55,899 nucleotides of DNA from Candidatus Saccharimonadota bacterium. Its GTDB lineage: Bacteria > Patescibacteriota > Saccharimonadia > Saccharimonadales > OFTM59. Shown here in pieces: positions 36,438 to 44,149 of this stretch (positions are counted from its first letter, which is position 1; each line of letters starts with the position of its first letter). The position numbers and the translations under genes were made by a program. The notes below the pieces were generated by a model. The model was not told the DNA's origin. It saw only the letters and a list, made by a program, of their open reading frames with translations, and searched no databases. The DNA lies in the NCBI GenBank assembly GCA_029260855.1, contig JAJDCK010000017.1, positions 1 through 55,899 of the forward strand, given 5' to 3'.

Positions 36438-36564
36438 TTTACATAACTATACCACACGCTCTACTTCACAAGTTTCAAAGATTAATACTTTTTCGTGCAA
36501 TTGCACGATTCAGTATGTAGGCAGGCACCATGACGAGTTAAGGGATCGGCTGGTTGGGTTGTTG

Positions 36565-38388
36565 CTATTTCTGGCGTTTGCGTTTATTAGGGTCTAGCTC
36601 GCGCTTGCGAATACGCAACGATTTGGGAGTTACTTCTAGCAGCTCGTCCTTTTCTATAAAATCAATGCACTGCTCTAGGCTAAAAATAGTTGGTGGAGTA
36701 AGCTGCACGACCCCGTCTGATGAAGAGCTACGCATGTTTGTCAGGTGTTTGGCCTTACATACGTTTATTTCCATATCGTCTTGGCGGCTATTAAGACCGA
36801 TTATTTGGCCGGCGTAGACATTTTCGGCCGGGCCAACAAAACAAATACCTCGAGCCTCTACGTTTTGGAGAGAATATGGTGTAGTAACACCAGTTTCATA
36901 AGCAATCAAAGTACCGTTTCGTAGTTGTTGTAGTGAAGCGCCGAGAGGCTGGTAGCCAACATTTAGGCTATTCATAATCACAGTACCTTTAGTGTTGGTC
37001 ATTAGAATATTACGTATGCCAAGCATGGCACGCGTCGGTAGCTCATAAACTAGTTTTGTAACACCCTTGGGGCTTGCAAATTGCTCTTTTAAGGTAGCGC
37101 GCCGTGCGCCAAGCTCCATCTGTATGGTGCCGACATGCTCGGCCGGAATCTCAATAATAAGCTCCTCCAACGGCTCTTCTGTAACTCCGTTGTGCTCGCG
37201 AGTAACCACCTGTGGTCGACCAACCTCAAATTCGTAACCCTCACGACGCATAGTTTCTATCAATACGCTGAGATGCAACTCGCCGCGGCCACTAACCACA
37301 AAACCTATGCCATCTTCTTCCACACGTAGACCGACGTTAGTTTCAAGTTCTTTATTAAGCCGCTCACCGATTTGTCGCGATGTAGTAAACTCACCCTCTT
37401 TTCCCTTGAAGGGCGATGTATTTGGCCCCAGGTAAATCTTTAGCGTTGGCGCTTCAATCTCAATAACCGGCAGCGCTTCCGGATTGTCATTATCGGCAAT
37501 GGTTTCGCCAATTTGCGCATCGCTTATTCCTGTTAGCTGTACAATGTCACCCGCTACGCCTTCTGAAACCTCAAACTTACTCACTCCGTGACTCATAAAA
37601 ACCAGCTCGACTTTGCCCTTAATAAATGAACCGTTTTTCTTACAAAGCGTTACTAGGTCGCCCGATTTAACATGGCCGCGCTTAATCCTGCCGATTGCAT
37701 ATTTACCCTTGAATGTATCCCAAGCCAGGGCCGTCACCAGCATTTGGAAGGGCTTATCAAGCTCTACTTTCGGTGAAGGAACGTGGCCGATAATGGCATC
37801 AAATATTACATCTAAGTTTCCGTTTGATTCGCTATTTTCTGGCGGAGTTTCCCATGACTTGCCAGCCCTGCCAACCGCATAATAAATCGGATAATGAAGC
37901 TGGTCCTCGTGAACTGCAAGCTCCAAAAACAGATCTGCTAGCTCATCTTCAACTTCCTGGATGCGCATACCCGGCTTGTCAATTTTGTTAATGACAATAA
38001 TTGGTTTTAGGCCCGCAGCCAAAGCTTTAGTAAGCACAAACTTAGTTTGCGGCATGGGGCCTTCCTGAGCATCAACTATAAGTAAGCAACCATCCGCCAT
38101 GTTAAGCGTACGCTCCACTTCGCCACTAAAATCAGCGTGGCCCGGCGTATCGATTATATTAATACGATAATCACCGTGTTGAACGGCTGTAACCTTAGCT
38201 GTAATAGTAATGCCGCGCTCCCGCTCTTGGTCGCCACTGTCCATGATTAGCTCTTGGCTCATTTCTGCCTGATTATCACGAAAGGTTTGAGATTGCTTTA
38301 ACAGCCCATCAACAAGCGTGGTCTTGCCGTGGTCAACGTGAGCTATGATCGCGATGTTTCTTATCTTTGACGGGTCTTGTTTGGACAT
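36565..38388 (-). CDS. typA: Ribosome-associated GTPase TypA/BipA
   Basis: 607 aa, full length. G1 AHVDHGKTTLV, switch I/II RGITITAKV and IIDTPGHADF, G4 NKIDKPG, followed by elongation-factor domains with GRGELHLSVLIETMRREGYE and the BipA-specific C-terminal domain (ARGICFVGPAENVYAGQIIG). It acts on the ribosome under stress and in large-subunit assembly. The start ATG overlaps the stop of an upstream ORF (TAATG). Leader details are listed separately. Confidence 0.96.
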   Translation of the reverse strand: MSKQDPSKIRNIAIIAHVDHGKTTLVDGLLKQSQTFRDNQAEMSQELIMDSGDQERERGITITAKVTAVQHGDYRINIIDTPGHADFSGEVERTLNMADGCLLIVDAQEGPMPQTKFVLTKALAAGLKPIIVINKIDKPGMRIQEVEDELADLFLELAVHEDQLHYPIYYAVGRAGKSWETPPENSESNGNLDVIFDAIIGHVPSPKVELDKPFQMLVTALAWDTFKGKYAIGRIKRGHVKSGDLVTLCKKNGSFIKGKVELVFMSHGVSKFEVSEGVAGDIVQLTGISDAQIGETIADNDNPEALPVIEIEAPTLKIYLGPNTSPFKGKEGEFTTSRQIGERLNKELETNVGLRVEEDGIGFVVSGRGELHLSVLIETMRREGYEFEVGRPQVVTREHNGVTEEPLEELIIEIPAEHVGTIQMELGARRATLKEQFASPKGVTKLVYELPTRAMLGIRNILMTNTKGTVIMNSLNVGYQPLGASLQQLRNGTLIAYETGVTTPYSLQNVEARGICFVGPAENVYAGQIIGLNSRQDDMEINVCKAKHLTNMRSSSSDGVVQLTPPTIFSLEQCIDFIEKDELLEVTPKSLRIRKRELDPNKRKRQK

Positions 38389-38549
38389 TATGTATTACTC
38401 CTTGCATGGATTGGGAAGAGCAGCCCGACAAAATGTATTCCATTTTGACGGCGCGATGAGAAACCCGCTTGCGGGTGTCTCATGTTCTCAACGTGAGCTA
38501 TGATCTCAATATTACGAATCTTGGTAGGGTCTTGAATTGTGCTTGCCAT
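38388..38549 (-). CDS. Upstream ORF in the typA leader, partly duplicating the TypA N-terminus
   Basis: 53 aa. MASTIQDPTKIRNIEIIAHVE is nearly the TypA start (MSKQDPSKIRNIAIIAHVD); an 18-nt stretch, GATCATAGCTCACGTTGA, is identical in both. The P-loop that should follow is replaced by unrelated sequence (ENMRHPQAGFSSRRQNGIHF) lying over two hairpins, and the stop overlaps the typA ATG (TAATG). It may be a translated regulatory ORF or a fossil of a partial duplication split by an inserted element. Translation is not proven. Confidence 0.5.
   Translation of the reverse strand: MASTIQDPTKIRNIEIIAHVENMRHPQAGFSSRRQNGIHFVGLLFPIHARSNT
38426..38450 (-). repeat. Hairpin 2 in the typA leader
   Basis: CAAAATG and CATTTTG arms with a 5-nt loop, extended by two more pairs after one mismatch (38426-38450). 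Lies between hairpin 1 and the typA start, within the upstream ORF. Confidence 0.55.
38456..38483 (-). repeat. Hairpin 1 in the typA leader
   Basis: ATGAGAAACCCGC-tt-GCGGGTGTCTCAT forms a stem of 13 positions with one mismatch and a 2-nt loop. It begins where the upstream ORF stops resembling TypA, so it may be the edge of an inserted palindromic element. No T-tract follows on the minus strand. Confidence 0.6.
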
Positions 38550-38556
38550 AAAATAA

Positions 38557-38575
38557 AAGCGCCTTTACTGCGCTT
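38557..38575 (-). terminator. Terminator-like hairpin at the start of the typA leader
   Basis: On the minus strand AAGCGC-7nt-GCGCTT is followed by TTATTTTATGG. It lies only about 6 nt after the predicted transcription start and directly before the upstream ORF. Could act as an early attenuator or simply protect the 5' end. Confidence 0.45.
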
Positions 38576-38587
38576 GTCTTAATTTAC

Positions 38588-38616
38588 ATTATAACATAAG
38601 CAAAACTTATGTACAA
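38588..38616 (-). promoter_or_regulatory. typA promoter with inverted repeat in the spacer
   Basis: Minus strand: TTGTAC (38616-38611), 17 nt, TATAAT (38593-38588). A perfect inverted repeat, CATAAG-5nt-CTTATG (38595-38611), fills the spacer and could bind a repressor. Confidence 0.6.
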
Positions 38617-38627
38617 ATTATAAACAA

Positions 38628-38660
38628 AAAACGCGCCGATTACTCAGCGCGTTTTTTAAG
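38628..38660 (-). terminator. Intrinsic terminator of the RRM-protein gene
   Basis: AAAAAACGCGC-10nt-GCGCGTTTTTT is a symmetric stem with A and T tracts on both sides, so it can stop transcription in both directions. It ends the RRM gene just before the typA promoter. Confidence 0.85.
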
Positions 38661-38680
38661 TAGTTACAAACTAAGCCAGT

Positions 38681-38998
38681 TTAGTAACGTCGGTCACGGC
38701 CACCACCGCCACCATTACCACCGCCGTAGCCACCGCCCGCAGGACGGTCAGTCTTTGGCCGAGCTTCGCTAACGATGATGTTGCGCCCGCCAAGGTCAGC
38801 GTTGTTCAGCTCTTTTACAGCCTTTTGCGCTTCTTCCTCGGTTGACATTTCTACGAAACCAAAGCCTCGTGAGCGGTTGGTGTCGCGGTCAACAACGACA
38901 TTAGCCGTTACGACTGTACCCGCTGAGCTGAAAAAATCTTTCAGTTGGTCGTCTGTCACATCCCATGGGAGTGAGCCGATAAATAGTTTAGTTGCCAT
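38681..38998 (-). CDS. Single-RRM glycine-rich RNA-binding protein
   Basis: 105 aa. One RRM spans residues 3-80: RNP2 KLFIGSLPW and RNP1 RSRGFGFVEM are both intact, and a Gly-rich tail with Arg/Tyr (GGGYGGGNGGGGGRDRRY) follows. It binds single-stranded RNA, often under cold stress in bacteria with such proteins. The ATG has an AAGGAG site upstream. It has its own terminator. The DEAD-box helicase nearby may act in the same process. Confidence 0.95.
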   Translation of the reverse strand: MATKLFIGSLPWDVTDDQLKDFFSSAGTVVTANVVVDRDTNRSRGFGFVEMSTEEEAQKAVKELNNADLGGRNIIVSEARPKTDRPAGGGYGGGNGGGGGRDRRY

Positions 38999-39179
38999 TT
39001 AGAACTCCTTCTTACTGTCCGGAGGTAATCTGGCAACCCAGTTAGCTGCTCCTCGGTGAACACTTTTATTAACTTACCTAGACTCGAAAACGAAACGTTA
39101 CTTACTCAGCAGCTTATCTAGTGCGGACATAATAGCATAATAATTTCCAAATTGAAAGAAAATCGCGTTATTTACGACC

Positions 39180-39425
39180 TCAGGTACGAATCTTTGTCAT
39201 AATCCGAAGATTAGACAGATAATCTTTGGGGTTAACCTTTGGGTGGCCCTTAAGATACGCCATGTGTTTCTCGATAAAAGGCGCCTGATGGTCGGGGTAT
39301 AGTTCTTCGTCTGTGTAGCCCGGTTCAGTCTTAAACGACCGATCAGACAACATATCAGTCAACACATCGCGCACCTCTAACTCAGTCATGAACGCAGCGA
39401 CAGCAGTCTTGCTTTTTGACGACAC
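39180..39425 (-). CDS. Small protein of unknown function
   Basis: 81 aa with a GTG start at 39423-39425, or 69 aa from an internal ATG (MTELEVRDVLTDMLSDRSFK). Contains DEELYPDHQAPFIEKHMAYLKGHPKVNPKDYLSNLRIM. Soluble, charged. It lies directly after the 18-aa basic ORF, probably in the same transcript. No family recognised. Confidence 0.5.
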   Translation of the reverse strand: MSSKSKTAVAAFMTELEVRDVLTDMLSDRSFKTEPGYTDEELYPDHQAPFIEKHMAYLKGHPKVNPKDYLSNLRIMTKIRT

Positions 39426-39427
39426 TA

Positions 39428-39484
39428 CTATTCCTTGGCCTTTTTGGGCTTTTTGATTTCTTTTCTTCCTCTATCCTTGGACAT
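39428..39484 (-). CDS. 18-residue basic protein
   Basis: MSKDRGRKEIKKPKKAKE, with a strong ribosome-binding site (GGAGGATGCC) directly before the ATG. Very similar short Lys-rich proteins (MSKD..KE.KKPKK) occur in many bacteria. It is too short for the ORF track. It is likely real because of the ribosome-binding site. Function unknown; nucleic-acid binding is possible from the charge. Confidence 0.65.
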   Translation of the reverse strand: MSKDRGRKEIKKPKKAKE

Positions 39485-39537
39485 GGCATCCTCCTGCATC
39501 TGTAGTATGTACACAATTATACACCTTAAGCCTGCAT

Positions 39538-40761
39538 TTATCTAGGGACGAACGTCAGCGCTTGACCAGCACGACCAGCACGACCAGCACGACCGATACG
39601 GTGCGTGTAGTCCTGATAGGTCTTTGGAATTGAATAGTTGATTACGTGAGTAATATCTATGACGTCAATTCCACGAGCCGCCACATCCGTAGCAACCAAA
39701 ATGTTTATCTGATTCATCTTGAAGCTCTTCAAGGCTCGTTGGCGCTGGCCCTGAGTCTTGCCTCCATGGATCGCATCTGCCGAAAAGCCACGGGCTATCA
39801 GCTCCCTGCTGAGGCGTTCGGCCCCGCGTTGTGTTTCTTCAAACACTATGCTTTTTTGGGCTACATCGCTGATCAGAATGTCGTGAAGCTTATCAATTTT
39901 ATCCGTGGTAGAGGTGTAGTGAACTACATCTTGGTTAACATTCTCGCTCGTATCGCTAGTCTTGGTTGATACCAGCATGGGTTCGTTGGAGAATGTCTCA
40001 ATCAACTGACTAATCTTTGGTTCGAGTGTCGCAGAGAAAAAGAATGACTGTCTAGGTGTAGCCAGCTTGCCCAAGATAATTCGAATGTCGTCAATAAAAC
40101 CCATATCCAACATCCGGTCAACTTCGTCTAGTACAACAGTATCAAATGTATCCAGACGTAGAGTATTGCGCTCCATGTGGTCCTTGATTCGCCCAGGCGT
40201 ACCGATAACTATGTTGGGGTTAGAGCGCAAGTCCCGGAGTTGCGGCCCCATAGATGTGCCACCGATCAGTAAAGTTCCAAATAAGCCGCTTCCCTTACCA
40301 ATTGAACGGCATTCGTCTTCAATCTGCTGAGCAAGTTCACGCGTAGGAGCAACGATCAACGCACGGCTACGCGGGCTGCTCATAAGCTTGTGTAGCACGG
40401 GTATCAAGAAGGCTGCTGTTTTGCCGGTTCCGGTGTTGGCTATACCGATAATGTCCTTGCCGAGCAGGCCGACAGGGATCGTCTGATCTTGGATGGGCGA
40501 CGGCGTGACGTAACCCTTACTTGTCAGGTTGCTTTTAATAACATCGTGGGCTTGAAAGTCACTGAATTTGTGCTGGGCAATATACTCAGGGTTTTCAGTG
40601 GCTGTAGCTTTACGAATAAATTTTTGCGGGTCAATGTATTGACCATGCGCAACACCACCGCCTCGTCTACCGCCAGACCGCTTAGGCCCGAAAGACTGGT
40701 AAGATGCGCGGGCACCACGTTTAGTAAAAGAACGCGTACGCGTATTAGAGTTATAAGACAT
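39538..40761 (-). CDS. DEAD-box RNA helicase (DEVD variant)
   Basis: 407 aa. An Arg/Gly-rich N-terminal tail (SFTKRGARASYQSFGPKRSG) precedes the Q motif, motif I ANTGTGKTAAF, Ia APTRELAQQ, GG, TPGRI, motif II VLDEVDRML (DEVD in place of DEAD), motif III SATL, IV-VI ILVATDVAARGIDV and HRIGRAGRAG. It ends soon after motif VI with a GRAGRAGRAG repeat encoded by a 9-nt tandem repeat near 39555-39590. An ATP-dependent RNA unwinder. The mRNA 5' end can fold into a long hairpin covering the ribosome-binding site. Confidence 0.95.
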   Translation of the reverse strand: MSYNSNTRTRSFTKRGARASYQSFGPKRSGGRRGGGVAHGQYIDPQKFIRKATATENPEYIAQHKFSDFQAHDVIKSNLTSKGYVTPSPIQDQTIPVGLLGKDIIGIANTGTGKTAAFLIPVLHKLMSSPRSRALIVAPTRELAQQIEDECRSIGKGSGLFGTLLIGGTSMGPQLRDLRSNPNIVIGTPGRIKDHMERNTLRLDTFDTVVLDEVDRMLDMGFIDDIRIILGKLATPRQSFFFSATLEPKISQLIETFSNEPMLVSTKTSDTSENVNQDVVHYTSTTDKIDKLHDILISDVAQKSIVFEETQRGAERLSRELIARGFSADAIHGGKTQGQRQRALKSFKMNQINILVATDVAARGIDVIDITHVINYSIPKTYQDYTHRIGRAGRAGRAGQALTFVPR

Positions 40762-40765
40762 AAAA

Positions 40766-40849
40766 AATGAATCCTTGTTGTTTAGTTAATTACTCTGTTT
40801 GCTGCGAATGAAATCAGAGTAACTTAGACTAACTAAACTCGGATTCATT
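40766..40849 (-). promoter_or_regulatory. Long nested hairpin in the helicase 5'UTR that hides the ribosome-binding site
   Basis: Three nested complementary blocks: AATGAATCC (40766-40774) with GGATTCATT (40841-40849); GTTTAGTTA (40780-40788) with TAACTAAAC (40830-40838); TACTCTG (40791-40797) with CAGAGTA (40815-40821). The inner arm facing the gene carries AAGGA 9-12 nt before the ATG. A T6 tract follows. Likely an autoregulatory or temperature-sensitive structure. Confidence 0.7.
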
Positions 40850-40884
40850 AATAACAATCTGCTTATACTAACACTAACTGTTTC

Positions 40885-41280
40885 TCAAGTCAAGATGTCC
40901 TGCGACCGTTTATACATTGTCGCTGCGACATTTTGATCAACGCCGTACAGCCCCGCTTTTTCAGCTCTCATAGCTACTAACCCGCCTAATGCCAGCCACG
41001 CAGCTCGTGCATCTTCGCTAGAAAGTTCTAGTGGGGTATCTAAACCTAAACCCTCAATGCGGGTCTGAAATTCACGCACTTGGCTCAGCGCTATGAACGC
41101 TTGCCATATGCGAACAGCCTTATCAGGGACTAGTTGGCGCCAATAAGAGTCTTCTTCGCTAAACTTCGGTACGGGCATCTCTGCTAACAGCGCCCCGGTC
41201 AAGAGCAGTGTTTGCTGAGAGCCAACGCGTAAACAGTGGAGTTCTTTGGCGTTCAGTACGGACAGTGATTCTTCAGGCAT
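40885..41280 (-). CDS. Unknown soluble protein
   Basis: 131 aa, mostly helical: ESLSVLNAKELHCLRVGSQQ, TLLLTGALLAEMPVPKFSEE, DARAAWLALGGLVAMRAEKA. No membrane anchor or known motif. Separated from the helicase leader by about 35 nt. ORF-track start kept; no alternative stands out. Confidence 0.55.
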   Translation of the reverse strand: MPEESLSVLNAKELHCLRVGSQQTLLLTGALLAEMPVPKFSEEDSYWRQLVPDKAVRIWQAFIALSQVREFQTRIEGLGLDTPLELSSEDARAAWLALGGLVAMRAEKAGLYGVDQNVAATMYKRSQDILT

Positions 41281-41445
41281 ACTATTATTGTAACATCAAC
41301 TAAATCAATAGTCAAGCCTCACAACGGTTTAGTGCCTCTGTAGCACTTTTGCGCAAGGGCTGGATCATTACGTAGGCGATGGCGGTTTCCTTGTGTCGTT
41401 CAGAGTATTGGTAAATTATCGCTACTAAACATGCTGAGCAAACTC

Positions 41446-42246
41446 CTATAGCTCTGGGAGCGGAATCCTGCCTTGAAGCGGGTGTTTAGGGAAAGGCTCG
41501 GCCGCAAGTACACCACAGAGCTTTAGCACGAGAGAAATTTTAGCTTCTGCTATAGTTGCCGTACCCTCAACAGGAACGCCGAGTACGTCGTCGCAGCGCG
41601 TATTAAAACCTGCCCGGGAACGACCTTGCGTAAAGTTGCTTAGTATTAGCGGTTTAGGTTGTTCTTCATCAACCGCAAACGGCGCTCTAAGCGGCATTAC
41701 GACCATGCCGTTTTTATGCATTTTCATACCATAGAACACATTTACGCCGGGCGGGATAAAAATACTGTCAACCGCTCCTTCGTGCCTAGCAGCATCATCA
41801 CCGAAGTCCGAACCACGTTTTACCTGCACCGCAAAGATTCCTGCACGTAGCGCAGTAGGCATAAAACAATTTTTTCCGTTCCATAGATAAGCTCCGTCTA
41901 CAAGCCTCGCCCACACCTCGTCGCCAACCTCCACGCTATCGCTGACAAAGCCCCGTGTTGAAACCTGATAGGCAGAGTTAAGCGCCGTGCTACCTATATG
42001 TATGGCGGTAGACAGTCGTGCACGTTCGGTATGGTTTTCCATTCCGCGCACCTTGTCAATCAACATTGCTCGTAGGCCGGTTATATAAGCACTAGTCTGA
42101 TCCAATATAGAGTTTGCTTCAGTACAAACTGTACGTAAATCAGGTGGGGCAGGCTCAGGGAGCGATACATTAACAGCTTTCACGAAGCCTGTTGTCAGCG
42201 GTAACGGTGTGTTCGGGCCGCGGAGCTCTCTTAGTTGTATTGCCAT
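41446..42246 (-). CDS. Unknown soluble protein
   Basis: 266 aa. The N-terminal half is helical (RTVCTEANSILDQTSAYITG, LRAMLIDKVRGMENHTERA). The C-terminal half is beta-rich, with LWNGKNCFMPTALRAGIFAV, DSIFIPPGVNVFYGMKMH and GMVVMPLRAPFAVDEEQPKP. No signal or membrane helix. No family recognised. Gap to the next gene upstream (42247-42400) shows nothing definite. Confidence 0.55.
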   Translation of the reverse strand: MAIQLRELRGPNTPLPLTTGFVKAVNVSLPEPAPPDLRTVCTEANSILDQTSAYITGLRAMLIDKVRGMENHTERARLSTAIHIGSTALNSAYQVSTRGFVSDSVEVGDEVWARLVDGAYLWNGKNCFMPTALRAGIFAVQVKRGSDFGDDAARHEGAVDSIFIPPGVNVFYGMKMHKNGMVVMPLRAPFAVDEEQPKPLILSNFTQGRSRAGFNTRCDDVLGVPVEGTATIAEAKISLVLKLCGVLAAEPFPKHPLQGRIPLPEL

Positions 42247-42400
42247 TTTTGTTACCTAAGCCTAGCTATAACTTTTACTTTATGCCGGGGTTGTACTTAT
42301 GTCAATGTGAGAATTCTCACAAGACAACATCAATCCTTAGCCCCTTGTAGTTATCATGGTTTTAAACCCATGCCGGCTTAGGCAAGGGTGTTAACTAATT

Positions 42401-43090
42401 TTATTCGACCGCCAGTAGCTGTACCTGAAATATCAACACAGAGTTACCCGGTATACTGCCCTGCCCCTGCACGCCATACCCGGCAGCCGGGGGAACTATA
42501 ACAAACCGCACACCACCAACTTTCATGCCTTCAAGCGCTTGCTCCCATCCGGCTATAACCTGATGTGCACCTAACGTAAATATAAACGGCTGCAGCTCAC
42601 CTTTTTCATCTGCACGTGACATATCAAACAGCTTACCGTCCGCTAGCCACCCTTTGTAATAAACAGCTGCTTTTTTATTAGCCGTAAGTTCTGCGCCGTT
42701 GCCGACATTCAGATCCGCGAATAAAGCTGCCCTATCGTTCTTGTATTTATCGTATTGGCTGAATGTTGCCGGATCCAGCATGGCTTCCGCTGAGGGCTGG
42801 CCACTGTCACTGCCAGCACCCGGGTTAAGGCTGATATCGTTTGACGCCATATTGGGCATTAGGCTTTGAGCATTAGAAGTCTTGGATCTAGGTTCGGGAC
42901 TAGTCAACGAAATGCTGTTGGTGTTGTCCGACACGTTTAGTGACTGGCTGCTATATGGCGTACTGCTAGCCTCTCGCTTTTTGTATTGTTTGCCATCGTC
43001 AGGGCCAGATATAAGCCACCAGCCCGTGCCGACGATCCCTACAACTCCAATAATTACGCCAAGGCTTACCCGGTATTTCTTTTTAGACAT
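42401..43090 (-). CDS. Membrane-anchored FKBP-type peptidyl-prolyl isomerase
   Basis: 229 aa. An N-terminal transmembrane helix (about 8-27) and a disordered Ser/Asn/Pro linker (30-105) precede one FKBP domain (about 125-229): VYYKGWLADGKLFDMSRADE, LGAHQVIAGWEQALEGMKVG and GVQGQGSIPGNSVLIFQVQLLAVE. Active-site aromatic residues are conserved. It folds proteins on the outer face of the membrane. Monocistronic, downstream of tmRNA. Confidence 0.92.
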   Translation of the reverse strand: MSKKKYRVSLGVIIGVVGIVGTGWWLISGPDDGKQYKKREASSTPYSSQSLNVSDNTNSISLTSPEPRSKTSNAQSLMPNMASNDISLNPGAGSDSGQPSAEAMLDPATFSQYDKYKNDRAALFADLNVGNGAELTANKKAAVYYKGWLADGKLFDMSRADEKGELQPFIFTLGAHQVIAGWEQALEGMKVGGVRFVIVPPAAGYGVQGQGSIPGNSVLIFQVQLLAVE

Positions 43091-43136
43091 GTAGCTAGAT
43101 TGTAAGTGACCGCTCTCGCTTGAACAAATTAGCCCA

Positions 43137-43166
43137 TCAAAAAAGCACCAGAATATCTTCTGATGC
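43137..43166 (-). terminator. Intrinsic terminator of tmRNA
   Basis: Minus strand GCATCAGAA-gata-TTCTGGTGC followed by TTTTTT. Nine base pairs, starting 6 nt after the tmRNA CCA end. Confidence 0.88.
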
Positions 43167-43171
43167 CCATT

Positions 43172-43554
43172 TGGTGGAGCTGGCGGGAATTGAACCCGCG
43201 TCCGCTAGTTTAACTGGTTAGTCTATCCTACAGGCATAGGTCATTTGAAATACTGTAGAACGTGGAAATGACCAAAAGGTTCTACAGGTTGGTCCTGGTC
43301 TTAATTCAGCTACGGATCAATTACTGAAAGCAATCAGATGAATTGGCGTGCGCTAGTATTATCTGATGTCACACTAGGCACGGCTGGAGACAATTAAGCT
43401 ACAGCTGGTGCGAACTGAAGTCCTTTGAACGGATTCAAAGAAGCTACGAGTTCGCGGAATGATGTTTTTGCATCTATTCGGTTTTGTCTATACGCTGACA
43501 AGCGACCTGCTGATCTAACCGTTAAAGTCCAACGTCGAGCTAAATATCAGCCCC
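43172..43554 (-). ncRNA. ssrA: tmRNA (10Sa RNA)
   Basis: The 3' end reads GACGCGGGTTCAATTCCCGCCAGCTCCACCA, a tRNA-like T-arm and acceptor with encoded CCA. The 5' end GGGGCTGATATTTAGC pairs with CAGCTCC to close the acceptor stem, and the length of 383 nt is typical. The tag frame runs from a GCA resume codon at 43469-43471 to a TAA at 43394-43396 and encodes 25 residues beginning AKTSFREL and ending FAPAVA. It rescues stalled ribosomes and tags the peptide for degradation. It sits between the MarR gene and the FKBP gene on the same strand. Confidence 0.95.
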
Positions 43555-43612
43555 GCGTCAATGCCACCTCTTTAGATGGTCTTACAATTATACCACTTAT
43601 GTCAATAAGTTG

Positions 43613-44056
43613 CTAGTGACCCGCCTGATCACCTTTGCGGACTTCGTCATGCATAATACCGAGAATTTCGGCTAGTTGGAGCTGTTGTTTTTCAGATAAA
43701 CGCGCAAACATAGGCACATAGTAATGGTTAAGGATACTGGTAGCATTTTCGGCGAGCTTTACGCCCTTGTTGGTTAAAACGATACTGCGTTCACGGCGAC
43801 TGTTGGGGTTGACCCGGCTTTCAAGCAAGCCTTTGTCGTGCATGTTTCCGATCTGCCGGCTGATACTAGCCTCCGTCTGACCTAAGTATTTGGCGATCTG
43901 TTTTTGCTGAACACCGTCGCGCCATTTGAGCGCCATAAGTATCTTAAACTGGGCAAACCCTATGCCCAAACGTTCCTGAAGAAGTTGATCAGATTGCTGG
44001 TCAACCATAAAAGAGAGGTGGTGAAGCAGGTAGCCAAGGTTTTTTGATGGTTGCAT
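43613..44056 (-). CDS. MarR-family transcriptional regulator
   Basis: 147 aa. Helical dimerisation ends and a winged helix: FKILMALKWRDGVQQKQIAK, YLGQTEASISRQIGNMHDKG, then the wing LLESRVNPNSRRERSIVLTN. A perfect inverted repeat lies 31-54 nt upstream of its start, so it probably represses itself. No transporter or enzyme gene is adjacent on the same strand except tmRNA. Ligand unknown. Confidence 0.92.
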   Translation of the reverse strand: MQPSKNLGYLLHHLSFMVDQQSDQLLQERLGIGFAQFKILMALKWRDGVQQKQIAKYLGQTEASISRQIGNMHDKGLLESRVNPNSRRERSIVLTNKGVKLAENATSILNHYYVPMFARLSEKQQLQLAEILGIMHDEVRKGDQAGH

Positions 44057-44086
44057 ACAGTACCCTTCTAATAAAACTTTATTGCT

Positions 44087-44110
44087 TAATACTTAACACG
44101 TCAAGTATTA
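44087..44110. promoter_or_regulatory. Probable operator of the MarR-type regulator
   Basis: TAATACTT (44087-44094), 8 nt, AAGTATTA (44103-44110): a perfect 8+8 palindrome just upstream of the marR-type gene and 40 nt from the end of the 44150 gene. Spacing and length suit a MarR dimer. Confidence 0.7.
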
Positions 44111-44149
44111 GTGAGTTAAAATGCAAGAAGCCAAACCAAGCAATATTGC

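Noticed and set aside
39555-39592. 9-nt tandem repeat (cgaccagca) as a possible repeat array
   Set aside because: It encodes the GRAGRAGRAG of helicase motif VI, so it is explained by coding sequence; no CRISPR-like repeats or cas genes were seen anywhere.
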